From Rhizopus arrhizus (lineage: Eukaryota; Mucoromycota; Mucoromycetes; Mucorales; Rhizopodaceae), in assembly GCA_024220505.1 (NCBI GenBank), contig JAKZZE010000006.1, positions 1 through 64,000 of the forward strand: DNA of 64,000 nucleotides. The letters are read 5' to 3'. Positions 11,560-23,393 of this stretch are shown piece after piece. The notes under the pieces were generated by a model, which was given only the letters and a program-made list of their open reading frames with translations, did no database searches and was not told the DNA's origin. The number at the start of each line of letters is the position of its first letter. Positions within the stretch are counted from its first letter, which is position 1. The position numbers were made by a program, and so were the translations under genes.

Positions 11560-11561
11560 TA

Positions 11562-14500
11562 AGTTCGCTCAGATGTTGACAAAGCTATATGATCAAGAAA
11601 TCCATCTCTCTTGCTCCTCACCACAGATATTATGGGACATGGTTAAACTAAGGGTAAAACAGTTTATTCGTGGTTACGGTCGTAAACATGTGGACTGGAG
11701 AAAACAACAATTGGCTGCCCTCCAGCGCAAACGGCAACGGTTATTACAGAATTCACTACCAGCCTCTTTTCTGACGATCCATCTGCCTAGAGTCGAACAG
11801 CAAATTCAGGTCCTTCAGGAGGAAACTACGAAGATTGCTATTCTGAAAGCTGAACGAACATGGAGAGAACACGGAGAGACTGATGCAGGGTATCTGAAGA
11901 AATCTGCTTCCGCTCGACAGGCTCAGCGTTCTATACCCATGCTTTGGAATCCAAGGACTGGGAACCATTGTTCCAATCGTGAACAGCTTTTGGATGTTGT
12001 ACATGATTTCTATGCCAATCTCTTCTCAGCTGAACCTATCTGCTCCAACTCATTGGATAGGATGATGTCCCATATCCCCTCTGACTGCCAGCTCGACGAG
12101 GCAGAGGCCGATTTTTTGACGTTACCATTTGATCTGCAAGAAATATCCACTCACAGCTCCCGAGCTCCAAAATCCAGCAGTCCTGGTCCGGATGGTTTGT
12201 CGTACGTTTTCTTGAATCTAATCTTTCATCACAAGAAATACTCAGATCTAGTATTGAACGTCTACAACGATGCTCTTTCTAAAAATCTGTTTCCTTCTTC
12301 CTGGTTAGAGACTAGTGTTTGTTTATTGCCAAAAAAAGGTGACCTAACTTCTCTAAAGAATTGGCGACCCATTACATTGATCAACTGCGACGCAAAAATC
12401 TACACACGCATGCTCAATGCACGTCTTGTGTCTGTCATTTCCCCTTTGATTACACCTCATCAAAGTGGTTTTATGAAAGAACGCTTTATTGCTGATAACG
12501 GTCTCTTAGCTCAGATCGCCTGTGAACAAGCCTCTGTACGCCAATCAGATGAAGTGGGTTTGCTGTGTGATCAAGAGAAGGCTTATGATCGGGTTCATCC
12601 CACCTATCTTCGGGCTGTCTTGCATCGCTTTCATTTCCCCACAGTTTTTGTGGACTCTATCTTAGGTCTCTTCTATGGTACTTCCATGCGGGTTAATGTG
12701 AATGGCTATCTGACTCATCCCATTTCTCTTGGACGAGGTTTACGTCAGGGTGACCCCATTAGCCCTTTGTTATTTAACTTGGTTTTGGAGCCTTTGATTA
12801 AATTGATCATTTATTCTAATCGCATACAAGGATTTTCTCCTCCAAGCCTATCGCCGCATTCTTCTGTCTCTTCTGGTTATGACCCTTCCTCCTTGCAGTC
12901 TCTTAAAGTTTTGGCATATGCTGATGATCTTTTAATTTATCTTAGAAATGTAGAAGATTTAGCCGAGGTACAACAACTGATACAGTGTTATAATCAAGCT
13001 TCTAACGCGAAAATGAACTATGACAAAACTGTGGCTTTTTCTGTTTCTGGTCGACCGCATCCACACTGGTTACCGGCTCTTCACGAACATGGGATTACAA
13101 AATGGCATGACCGCAATGATTCAGAGCCGCTTATATACCTCGGTTATCCTTTGGCTACTTCTTCTTCACAGAAAAAAGTATTTCAAGATCGCTTGATTAC
13201 TAAAATTAAGCATGCTTGTGATATTCACAAACAACGCCTACTTTCGGTTCGAGGGCGTGCGACTGTGCTCAACGTTTTGATTTTGTCTACACTATGGCAT
13301 GTACTGCGTGTTTCATGGTTTCCGCAACGTCTGCTTGGTACTATTGGATCCATCTGCCGTGAATTTCTTATGTTTAGAGTCTTTCCACCTGTTTCTTTTG
13401 ATGTACTTCAACTTCCCCTCAAACAAGGTGGTTTAGGCGTTTTGAATCCGGCTATCCAACAGCTGGCCTTACAGTTTCGGTGGCTGACTCCACTAATTCA
13501 TGAAAACAATCCCACTTCCCTGACTGTACGATGGATTGATGCTCACATGGAAAGTATGTCTACTTTACCACTCTTAGATCGACGATTACCTTTCATCTTC
13601 CCAGTTCTACGGCGTGGTCTGTTGCATGAATATCGACCTGGACTCTGTTCCATCCTTTATCGTGCCTTCGATAGTCTTTTTGATAGAGCTATGGTCTCCA
13701 AGAAATTGAATGTTCCTCTGGATCAACCTCCTCAATTGACATCTGACTTTTGTCTTTCACTTCCTTTGTCGGCTACAGTATCGTGGCCTGCTCAGATCAA
13801 GCCTTCAGTTCAGCACTCCTTTGACACAGTTCTTGTTAAAGATGCCTTTTTCTTCGATCCTGTTCTTCAATGTCTTATTCCATTGTCATCCAGCCGAGGT
13901 CATTCTTCACTTATCATTGGAAAATACCGTATCTTGAAACTTTTACGGTGGATACAGTCTGGCGAAGTAATATTACTACCTTTTTTTGCGCGGTTATGTC
14001 TTCCACGTTCTTCGGATTCTGATTCTGTAAATAATGGATATCGTACCTTTGACACTTTTTGCAGTGCTTTGGTGGACCCGCTAATTGATCCAATCAAGTC
14101 TGTAATTACACCAAAGTCCTTTAGACAAACGCATCTCGAGAAAATTAAACAGTCCCTTGCTGGCACTTTAGACCACACAAGATCCTCCTCTTTTTGGAAA
14201 CGGTTTTGGAACATGGATATTCCGTTGGCTATCAGAACTCCATGGTACCGACTACTTCATAGGAAATTTCCCAATGCTGAACAAGTGCAAGCCTTAGTGC
14301 CCAACATCTGTGACTCACATTGTCGTTTGTGTGGAGACCCTTCTACACCCGAGAACTCAGACCACTTCCTCTTTCGTTGTCCGAGCAAATTGATCATTTG
14401 GCGGCTACTCTGGAAACAATTTTTTGGTGTCCATGACGTGCCACTGTTAGATATAGCTACCGCTCTGTATAAATTGATCTTTCCTCGTCAAAAATTACGA

Positions 14501-14683
14501 CTCATTCAAAATGATAGTATAATCGGTTGTGCTTTTCTTGGTATCTGGAAGGCACACTGGCGTTTTATTTTTGATAACACCCCTTTTGACTCAATGATTA
14601 TATATCAACAAATTACGGTACTTATCACTTCCATGCGATCTGATACAGTGCCCTCTGTGAGATATTTGCAGATAATAAAGTGA
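11562..14683 (+). pseudogene. LINE ORF2, reverse transcriptase part (open, separated from its endonuclease)
   Basis: This resumes in frame after the mariner (AAG spans the junction) and runs open for about 1040 residues from there; the first ATG is at 11573. Reverse-transcriptase blocks are clear: SSPGPDGLS, LKNWRPITLINCDAKIYT, GFMKERFI, GLLCDQEKAYDRV (first catalytic Asp), GRGLRQGDPISPLLFNL and LAYADDLLIYL (catalytic YADD). Near the C-terminus CRLCGDPSTPENSDHF then RC forms the Cys/His zinc motif common downstream of LINE reverse transcriptases. No RNase H domain is evident. The frame itself is undamaged, so loss of function is due to the upstream lesions. Confidence 0.9.
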
Positions 14684-15137
14684 GAAAAAAGAAAGGAAAT
14701 AGTACTTGAAAACTAGTGAATGAGTCTCTATGTAACCTCTTTATTAGATTTCAAGACGAGAGAGAGAACCCATTTAATCAAATTACGCCTTTATATAGGA
14801 AATGAAATTATTCAGGGACCGAAGTGAGTTCAAGGTCAATTTTAGTATTGAGCTTGAACAATATAAACATTGTATATGAGCTTTTAAGGAATATGTAATA
14901 AGTAATATTATGTATTCAGTACTTGTTATTTCTTATATAAGATCTGAGTAATCTCATACGAATAATAAGTATTTAATGAGGTAAATACGACACTCTGCAA
15001 TGTAATTCTCGCCTCCATTATTTACTTTACACGTTTTCCTGATGTATAAAAGTTCACCGCTGTCTAACACGTGACTTTAAATATTATATTTATTTATCAA
15101 TAAATTTGGCCTAGAGCCCCTACAAAAAAAAAAAAAA
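14684..15137 (+). other. LINE 3' untranslated region and candidate A-tail
   Basis: AT-rich non-coding sequence follows the reverse-transcriptase stop. A run of A at about 15,122-15,137 is the only tail-like tract before LTR-type sequence begins. The CTCTTTATTAGA stretch around 14,735 resembles a similar stretch in the solo LTR at 16,527-17,176, so part of this could instead be LTR debris. Confidence 0.4.
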
Positions 15138-15680
15138 ATTGAATGAATACAGACAGTGTTTGAATTCAGATGGCTATACAGATTCATACAAAAATTTTCC
15201 ACACTAAAAACCAAAAACAACAGATAATCAGAAAACTCAAAAACATATAAATACCTCGACATTTTAACAGCAATCAAGACTTACTTACTTACTTACTTAC
15301 TTACTTCACTCTTAACTTTTGTTTTACTTTACTTTTTGATTATTTTAATAAATATCATATAAAGTAAATCTCTTTTGTTTTTCTTTTATTTTACTTAACA
15401 TCAAGAACAAGAAGTCCCTTGAAGTATATACACTTCATTGTAAATCCTTTTTATTTTATTTTATCTTTATTTTATCTTTATTTTACCTTTTTATTTTTAC
15501 TTTACTCAAAACAGTTTGATCTACTTATAAGATCTGGTGGTCACTTTACTCAAGCAACTTATATTCAAATCATTACTCTTTTTGGAATCAAATCCTACCT
15601 AAACTTTTGATCTTATATCAAGACTCTCTTAAATCAAACCTATTTAACACCATATAAACCTTACAAACTCCAATCTCACA
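15138..15680 (+). repeat. LTR fragment 1 (Ty3/gypsy LTR subfamily)
   Basis: It shares the core (about 15,330-15,545, including AAGATCTGGTGG) with the copy at 17,230-17,458 almost base for base, and more distantly with the LTRs at 15,814 and 59,887. It ends CAATCTCACA like those LTRs. The 5' tip is missing. A run of ACTT repeats lies at about 15,280-15,305. Short upstream A-tract and homopolymer DNA (15,681-15,813) separates it from the next LTR. Confidence 0.65.
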
Positions 15681-15770
15681 ACGCAAACCAACTCCGACAT
15701 GGATTGTTAAAATAATTTTAGTTATTTTAACAACCATTGTCAAAGAAATAATAATAGTCGCAAAAATAAG

Positions 15771-15801
<31 letters not shown>

Positions 15802-15813
15802 TATTATTCATAT

Positions 15814-16369
15814 TGTGACGAAAATAGACATTCTTTTAATCAAACTGTACCACTTGACGAAGAAAGTTCGGACCTGAACTAAGTTCATGTCCTCAATATT
15901 TTTGATAAACTCAATGAAATTGAATAACTCAACTAAATTCACAATTCAAAGGAAAACACAAAAATCTAAAAACATCACAAAATCAAAAAAACCAAAAACA
16001 TATAAATATCAACAATTTATCAAGAATTATTATTATTATTATCTTACCTTATCCAAATAAATCTCCTTTGAATCAAAATACTTCTTTTATTTTATAAATA
16101 GGAAGAACTAATAATCCCTTGAATCATATACTTCATTGTAATCTCTTTTTTATTTTATCTTTTATCTTTCATCTTTTTATTTTACTTTTATTCAATTCAG
16201 ACTGATCTACTTAACAAGATCTGGTGGTCACTCTACTCAAGCGAACTTACAACTCAAGTTATTTACTCTTTTTGGATATTACTTTATCCAATACCTTATT
16301 CAATTACCAAAACTTTGTCTCAAAAACTTATATCAAACCTACTTAAACCCGAAAGCCTAACAATCTCAC
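15814..16369 (+). repeat. Solo LTR of the gypsy family present at 59.9-64.0 kb
   Basis: It begins TGTGACGAAAATAGA and ends CAATCTCAC. Its length (about 556 bp) and sequence match the LTR at 59,887-60,447 (561 bp, opposite strand). No internal coding follows, so it is a solo LTR. The first 70 bp still read as the integrase C-terminal tail ending DEESSDLN then stop, as in the full element. Confidence 0.8.
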
Positions 16370-17458
16370 TGTGCCACGAACCTTGCCTAAATTCATACAG
16401 CTTCGTGAATTAATACAACTCTGTGAATTCATATAACTCTATGGATTCATACAAAATTAAACTTTTATCAAACCATCACCAAAAACAACATATAATCAGA
16501 CAAAGCAAAAAAAAAAAAAAATAGCCTGTTTAGGATAGGGGAGTTTTAGGTAAAATGTAATAGCAATCAAAGATAAAGAAATACTGTTAGAACTTGGTAT
16601 CTCTTTATTAAGTTAAGATAACTATGATTCGATTAAAAAATAAATTCTACATGTAAAAAGTGAGAGTATTTATAGACATGATACGGATAAAGAATTAGGA
16701 CAGATTTATAATCAACTTGACAGAATAGATGATTACTATTTCTAATTATTAGTTTAGCCTGTTCCTAGCTTGTATTGTCAATTATGCTATTGGGATGGTT
16801 TCAGATATAACTATTTAAGGAGACGGTACGGATGAATATAACGACCTTTAGTTCCGTGATTGGATATCATTGTTAACAATAATATCTCAGTCAGGATAAA
16901 TGTTTTCATGACTAATGATGATCCGGTAAGTAATCGTCATTCCTTATTCAACATGCTCATACTATCACTAAACTATATTACAACCATGTCATCTTATTTG
17001 ACTATGTGAAGTTAATATGAATAAAGCTTAATATAAAAATCTAATCAAAGTATTTTATTGATCTGTGTTGGGAATAATGTTATAAATGATTCCAAGTTAT
17101 GTCAACATATTATTCAGGATCATATCTGATTCCTTTTACTAAAATAAAGTGACTATAATCTTATGTATCCTTAACATAGCCCAATATATTTTATTCTATT
17201 TTTTTAACTTCACTTACTTTAACTACTTACTTCACTTTATTTACTTTGCTTTTTGATTATTTTAATAAATATCATCCAAAGTAAATCTCTTTTGTTTCTC
17301 TTTTATTTTACTTAACATCAAGAACAAGAAGTTCCTTGAAGTATATACACTTCATTGTAAATCCTTTTTATTTTATTTTATCTTTATTTTATCTTTATTT
17401 TACCTTTTTATTTTTACTTTACTCAAAACAGTTTAATCTACTTATAAGATCTGGTGGT
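16370..17458 (+). repeat. LTR fragment 3, split by a second solo LTR
   Basis: It starts TGTGCCACGAACC directly after the previous LTR, runs to about 16,526, is interrupted by another LTR (16,527-17,176), and resumes to the GATCTGGTGGT at 17,458 where a further insertion cuts it. The core matches LTR fragment 1. Confidence 0.6.
16527..17176. mobile_element. Solo LTR with 5-bp target duplication TAGCC
   Basis: A 650-bp sequence starts TGTTTAGG and ends CCTTAACA (7 of 8 bases inverted-complementary). It is flanked by TAGCC at 16,522-16,526 and 17,177-17,181, and joining the flanks gives continuous LTR fragment 3 sequence. A five-base duplication and TG..CA tips are the signature of an LTR-element insertion that has recombined to a solo LTR. 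No coding. Confidence 0.75.
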
Positions 17459-18334
17459 TGTTGTAGAACAGTGTCTGATCATAAAAGACATTGAACAATC
17501 ACAACTAGAAGAAGTATATTGTCATGTTTTGACATGTCAATAAGATACAGTCTTATCATTCTGGACTAAATCTTTACAAATGAGTTTGAATAAGAATAGA
17601 ACCTGATAATTATCACTGCCCTAAACAGCCAAGTTTCACTTTCATCTCAACAGTTGATTATTAACATCAGTCTATAAAATTTTTCTTATACATGTCAAAT
17701 CATATCGGTCGTAACTATTTTTGTCATCTAATCTCAGGTCTTGCTCAACTAATATAAATAGCCTTGAAATCTTTCTTTAATAAAAGTATTCGACTTTAGA
17801 ACTATTGTTGTTCGGTCTCGTTAATTCTTCTTTGTCCTATTTTTAATACTTAAAACACTTCATATATTAAAATTGATAAAAGATAATAATTTAAATCTTT
17901 ATTAAATAAAATATAATCTTCTTCTTTTCATATAGAATCATCACTATTAGATTCATTCTATAAAGTAAACATGAGCAATAAATAAGACATGACCTTTACT
18001 ATTCATCATTTCTGTAAATGAATAATAATGGATCAGGTACCTAGTCAACTTTGATCTGACTGGAGGCATTTCATATAAATATATCTTTCCTCTCAATGAA
18101 GACGGGACAATTATCCCAGATCAGTTAAAGAACAATAAGATCTATAAAAACAACGAATTAAAAATTTTCATAATCGATTCAGTGATCATTCTTCAATCAA
18201 ACATGTCAATTATTGGATCTACGCTCATAACTACTCATTTACCCGCCAACTGATAGAAGAATATAAATAGTAGACTTTGTAATGATTTCTTTTTGAACAA
18301 TTAATATTGTCTTAAATAAAGTTCAGTCTCAATA

Positions 18335-18372
<38 letters not shown>

Positions 18373-18592
18373 GTTTTATTACTATTCCTAATTACTTTAC
18401 CAGAACATAACAGATACTTCTTATCAGAGAACTCTTATTGATACAAAACATATTCTAAAAGAATATGTTTGATTGGGATTGATTGTATGATCTTATTTAA
18501 ATAAACTTATATTTTATTTAATTTAATTATGTTCTTGTATTAAGGCTTATATTTATCAATGTCAATTACAATCAGTTACTGTTCTACAGCAA
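17459..18592. repeat. Putative element with 14-bp terminal inverted repeats
   Basis: The start TGTTGTAGAACAGT and end ACTGTTCTACAGCA match inverted at 13 of 14 positions. Inside are two TATAAATAG boxes (about 17,755 and 18,265), each followed by an AATAAA-type signal, and a 40-plus T run (about 18,338-18,371). It carries no gene. It interrupts LTR fragment 3, but the remainder of that LTR is not found beyond it and no target duplication is visible. It may be a large LTR, a pair of LTRs or a non-autonomous element. Confidence 0.4.
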
Positions 18593-18607
18593 ATCCAATA
18601 AATTCAT

Positions 18608-21575
18608 AAGTCATTACTTACTTGTCCTCGATGATAATATCCAATGCAGCTCATTTAGTAGATTTGATTACATTTAACAGCCTTCATTACAATCTACATT
18701 CAACAAGATGATTAATATTTAAATTCTTTAAATGTTATTATTATTTACGAGGATTGAGCTTTTTTATATAATTTGAAAATGATATCAATTGCCTTATACA
18801 ACCATTACTGTCTTTCTTCAAGTGCATGTTCGTGTACTATATTGGGTTCGATAATGCTCTATCACCATTGTTGTTATCATTGATATCATTACAGTCGCTT
18901 CATACGCTTTTTTCATTGCAAAATAAAAAAGAGTATTAATATCTAATGAATAAAAAACGTTAGTCAAGAGAAAAATAACAAGCAAATAATTTATACCTTT
19001 CATCTTGTTCAAACATATTATCTATACAATACGCTGTTAGCTAAGGCTTAATTTATCTAAAAGTGTACACATTATAATCTTACCTAATATCAACAGCAAA
19101 TGCAATATGAAGCAACACACCAAGTACAGTATACAAAAGTAGTGGATGAATAATTATGTATAGTTGCGACAAACTGGTCTACAGCATAGTATGGTGTTGA
19201 CTATACACTTAAAATGTATACAACAGATAGAGTAAGATGCCAATGTAAGGAAAGAAAAAAATGCAAGTAATAATATATACATGTAAAAAAAAAGAGTAAA
19301 GGTTGTTACATGTTGAAATCTAATCATAAACAAATTTTCTTCTAACTGGTGTGCTATTAGTTAAAAACATCTTGGTTAATTAAAGAAAGTTAGAGTTTAC
19401 TATAAGCAAGAAATAAAAAGTTATACAGCATCCAACAACTTTATACTATGCAATAAAATAAATGATTGTCTTTCCCTCTTTTGTAATAGTTAGCTTTTTG
19501 AGTTGATTTAGTTTTAGCTATTTTGTTTTCAAAACATAATGCATATCAGCAATAGCTAAAGGTATCAAAAACTGTTAACAAAGTAGAGTAATAACGAAAA
19601 TTTTAAAAAAAAAGCTTTAAAATCCATGCAAGTTTATTTCGTTGAACTAACATCACAGGATTAATGATACTAAAAAATAGCAGCTAAGGTATATAAAAAA
19701 AGTAGTTAGCATTACCATCATGAAGATTTAGTCATGACGAGACAATCCCAGATGGTACCCACGATCAAGGATTTAAGGAATTGGCATTGTTTTTTTTTAT
19801 TTAAAAAAAGCATAGCAAAATAAAAGAAAAATGAGTTTTATATTTAGCTTTAGCCTAGATAACAATTGTCTCTAATACTTACAATTTTATATAAACTTCT
19901 GCTTCTTCCATAAGTACTTGCGTTTTAGTATTATATTTTCTAAACTAAAGGTTACTTGCTATCTACATATGTATATTGCAAGATATGAACCAATGTTTTT
20001 TTACGTTCTGTATTAATTTTCACCTTTTTCTTTGTTTTACCTATAGCACTCCAGAAATGACAATGCTCATGCATTAGATATACAGACCATCTCTAATAAT
20101 CAGCAATATCCCATACAGAACCATTGACTAATTAGGTAGATTTAATCAGTTAAAGCCAAATAAGCATCCTCAAGGATCATAATCTTCATCTGATTTCTAT
20201 AATAAATACTTGATACTATTATTAATTTTGATTTAAATAATAGTGCACTGAGAATAACTATTTTTAAATTATTATTATCTGCTCTTCATCTCCTTTTTTT
20301 ATCTTTGTCAAAAAATTTAGTTTCCAATGCTACAAACTATTTTTTTTCCCATAATCTTTTCTAAATCGCAGTTACATCAAATACGTGGTGGATGTATGTT
20401 ATATTTTGTTCGATAATATCAAGCTGGTAAACTATCGCTGTAAAATTCTAATTTAGAAACTACTTCGTCTGATGATGATGTTGATAACTATGTTGATATA
20501 ATGGATAACAAACATAAGAATTTTGCTGTGTTAGATGTAGCAGACAACCTGAGTGTGTTGGGTTATTCTAATATTCAGCAACAAAGAGTAAATTCAAAGT
20601 TATATGGCCATATATGCGTTATGGTGATAGAGCTGACAGTAGACATGATGGCATGCTTTCCAATCTTTAATTACTGCCTTATTCTTTATCTCATTTATAT
20701 AATCTTCTTTTTTGTTTATTTATGCTTTTATGCCTACATCTATAATTTACTAACTTCTTTTTCCATATTCCTTTTTTAATTACCATCAAAACTACATCCA
20801 AAATATATATCTAATCTTCTCTTATGTATTGCTATCTTCATATCAGCCATTTTTTGCCTACGACCCAAATAAATTCTATGTATATGTCATTCTAGTTAAA
20901 ACTTTTTAGAAGAAACTATTTTCATACCTTTTGTAGCTGTAATAAAAAAGAATTGTTTTAAGAGTTTTTAAACAAAGCTTCAGGTTTTGTATTTATTAAC
21001 AAGTTGCACTGCAAAATGATATGCTGTTTGACACCTTCCATTATCTCTACAGTGTTACGTTGTTGTTAAAGGAATTTATAAACTTATATCCAATATGCTA
21101 ATCAAAATAATTTTTTTTTCATTATGAGTACTGAACTTGTATGTTTTCTTTTTCTTTCTACCATGTAAAGACTTTTCTCTACTAATAATTTCATAAAGCA
21201 GAGGATTTAATAAAGGTTTTACATTTGAGTAGCTCATATCGTATAGACATACGCTAGACGCAATATATATCAATAAGCGATCAATATTTACCTTAAAAAT
21301 AAGCTAATTTTTGTTTAAGCTATTGTAAAAGCATGTTATTTAAGTTTCTTCTATAAATCACTAGAATTAAAGGTAAACTGATTTTTATTTACCACAACTA
21401 CTTACTTTTACACTTTTACAGAGCCATGTATTAATCGACCACGATATAATTATAAATCAGGATAAAATTACAAATTCGATGAAAAGGGACAAATAAATAG
21501 ATTAAGGTACAATGTAGTGATGGAGTTATAAATTGTCCCTTTTTTGTCGTTGCAAATTATCAAATATAAAAACAA
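18608..21575 (-). repeat. 3-kb unit, copy B: remnants of spliced membrane-protein genes
   Basis: This is the second copy of 4614-7545, with about 850 bp extra between 19,745 and 20,640. On the minus strand an exon-like frame (21,290 down to about 21,140) reads RLLIYIASSVCLYDMSY, then KPLLNPLLYEIISREKS. The NPLLY in a hydrophobic helix recalls the NPxxY motif of rhodopsin-type receptors. A final exon then reads MEGVKQHIILQC and ends FKNS-stop near 20,960. Downstream exons of a second gene include PLAIADMHY (about 19,545), MFEQDE (about 19,000) and INTLFYFAMKKAYEATVMIS (about 18,950-18,890). An 8-bp insertion near 19,155 shifts a hydrophobic exon relative to copy A, and one exon near 18,670 contains a stop. 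Identity as receptors is a weak inference. Confidence 0.5.
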
Positions 21576-22239
21576 CAGTTAAAGATATGACGATAAATTA
21601 TATCATAAAGAGTAATAAATGTCTTGCATATATAATACCAACTTGTTATAGTATTAAGTCTTTGCATGATCTCTTTTATACTCCAATGTATTAAGTTGCA
21701 TTGAGACTATGTATGTCAGAATAGAATATTGTTTTTCTTACATAGTAACTTTATCGATCTAAACGAATGATTGAGAAATAATCTTATCAGTAATCCAATT
21801 GGTGCCTTGATGGTTCCTATGGTCTCTACCATTAGGTCTCCGTCATTTAGTAACCGAGTTTACTCAAACCCAATAATCATTCAGGAACAAAATATAAGTG
21901 TCGTCTTAAACAACGATTCCATGGATGCCTATTTATAAATGCAACACTAGTATCTTAGAACAACGGTTTGTAATATAATTATACATGATACGATTCCAGG
22001 GGAAAAGGCATGATGACAATGTCCCCAATCCAGAATGAAATATCAAGGAAGAATCAATTAATTTAACTCAGTCTTCTCCATGAATTATTCTGTAAAAAAA
22101 AATATAAACATCACACCTAAATGCACATTGAAAAAAGAATAACTTGAACTTGGGTATTTATCATTAATAAAAAGTATCTCGAAGTAATTATCGTTTCGAT
22201 GCTTTTTTTATTTCTTTCTATTTTCGGTTATTACAACTG
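21576..22239. other. AT-rich spacer, no gene seen
   Basis: No frame, RNA gene or clear repeat was recognised between the 3-kb unit and the second mariner remnant. Confidence 0.4.
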
Positions 22240-23393
22240 TAAGGAATGAAACATCTAAAGACCTGATAATATTGGTGGACAACCTCTGCATTTAACCGAA
22301 GTAAGCAAGTGTTTCATGAAGATGGTGGTAATATTAGAACAATGGAAGTCAGATGTTGAAGTTTTTGACTATTTCAAGTCTATTTATCCAAGGTTGACTT
22401 ACAACACTACCCTAAACGATTAAATGATATTTTATTTATAAAATTTTTAATATAAATTGCCAATGAGCACATAGTAACTTAACTATACTGTACTTGCCCG
22501 GGTCAGATCTGAAATGATAAAAAGTAATAAAAACCTCTCAAGAGACAAGAGGGAAAAAAAGTATAAAGTTGAAAGAAACCAGAAACAGTATTGAGATACG
22601 AGTATTAATTACGAGGACAACCAGTTCACCAGTTTGGCACCAGGATCAAAAGGAGGAGGAGGAGGAGGAGACACTATCCTAAACGCCTTAAAAAGCCTAG
22701 GATTCAATTCTCGACCAAAAAGAAAGGTATCTCTTTTGTCAGAAAAACACAGGAAAACACGCTTGAATTGCGCACTTGCTCATAGATACTGGACTATTGA
22801 CAACTGGTGAAAGATTATCTTCTCTGATGATTCGAAATTCAATGTTCGGGGCTCTAATGGATTTGGATTCTATTAGAGTCTGTCTGGAAGTGCATTACAG
22901 CCTCATCATGTAACTCCAACCGTAAAACACGGCGGTGGAAGTGTTATGATGTGACCTTGTATGACTTCCTATGGAGTTAGGTATGTCTGCAGGATGACTA
23001 CATCGGATTATATTCATATCATAAAAACTAAACTAGCACATACCCTTGATTACTACAGACTAGGAGGCGGTGAGTTCATTTTTCAGCACGATAACGATCC
23101 GAAGCACACTGTCAAGATAACAACGACTTATCTTAAAGAAGAAGCAAAGTACCCAGTGTTGTTTTGGCCCCTCTCAATCGCCTGACCTGAACCTAATTGA
23201 GTACATGTGGAGACGTTTGAAATTGAAATTGAAATTAGCTCTATATGAGCAAAAGGCAAGAGGTGTCCATAAACTATGGGAAAGAATCAAAATTGAATGG
23301 GAAACATTTGATAGAGATGTTTGTTGTAAATATATTGATAGTATGCCGACTAGAGTTCAAGCTGTAAATAAAAGAGTTGTAATAGACACATAG
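22240..23393 (+). pseudogene. Decayed mariner transposase (copy B, same family as 383-1401)
   Basis: It aligns along its length with copy A. The N-terminal half is broken and interrupted by a 252-bp insert. The catalytic half keeps FSDDSK and FQHDNDPKHT but has stops (TGA at about 22,808, TAG at about 22,876, TGA at about 22,952) and a frame slip around 23,168 before the WRRLKLKLKLALYEQKARG block. It is older than copy A judging by the number of lesions. Confidence 0.9.
22419..22670. mobile_element. 252-bp insert flanked by 15-bp direct repeats
   Basis: It splits the mariner copy B coding. The flanks ACACTACCCTAAACG (22,404-22,418) and ACACTATCCTAAACG (22,671-22,685) differ at one base. The insert contains no ORF and ends in a GGA microsatellite (about 22,651-22,670). 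A 15-bp duplication fits target-primed retroposition (SINE or truncated LINE) better than DNA transposition. No tRNA-type promoter boxes were recognised. Confidence 0.6.

Larger units (their letters stand above)
7546..15137 (+). mobile_element. APE-type LINE (non-LTR retrotransposon) interrupted by a mariner
   Basis: There are two ORFs in LINE order: ORF1 with two CCHC zinc knuckles (7619-9048), and ORF2 with apurinic-type endonuclease, reverse transcriptase and a C-terminal zinc motif (9051-14683, split by the mariner at 9888-11559). Both ends are approximate: the 5' end is placed where similarity to the 3-kb unit stops, and the 3' end at an A-tract (about 15,122-15,137) that could be the retroposition tail. 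Three lesions disable this copy: a 1-nt slip in ORF1, a 14-bp tandem duplication in the endonuclease, and the mariner. The clade cannot be fixed by eye. The layout agrees with what is reported for Grem-LINE1 elements of Mucoromycota. Confidence 0.75.

Noticed and set aside
18818..19012. Stand-alone 64-residue minus-strand ORF
   Set aside because: It is one exon plus intron read-through of the decayed membrane-protein gene in copy B; the intron acceptor lies inside it.
20501..20779. 92-residue hydrophobic plus-strand ORF
   Set aside because: Opposite to the conserved coding strand of the 3-kb unit and only partly present in copy A.
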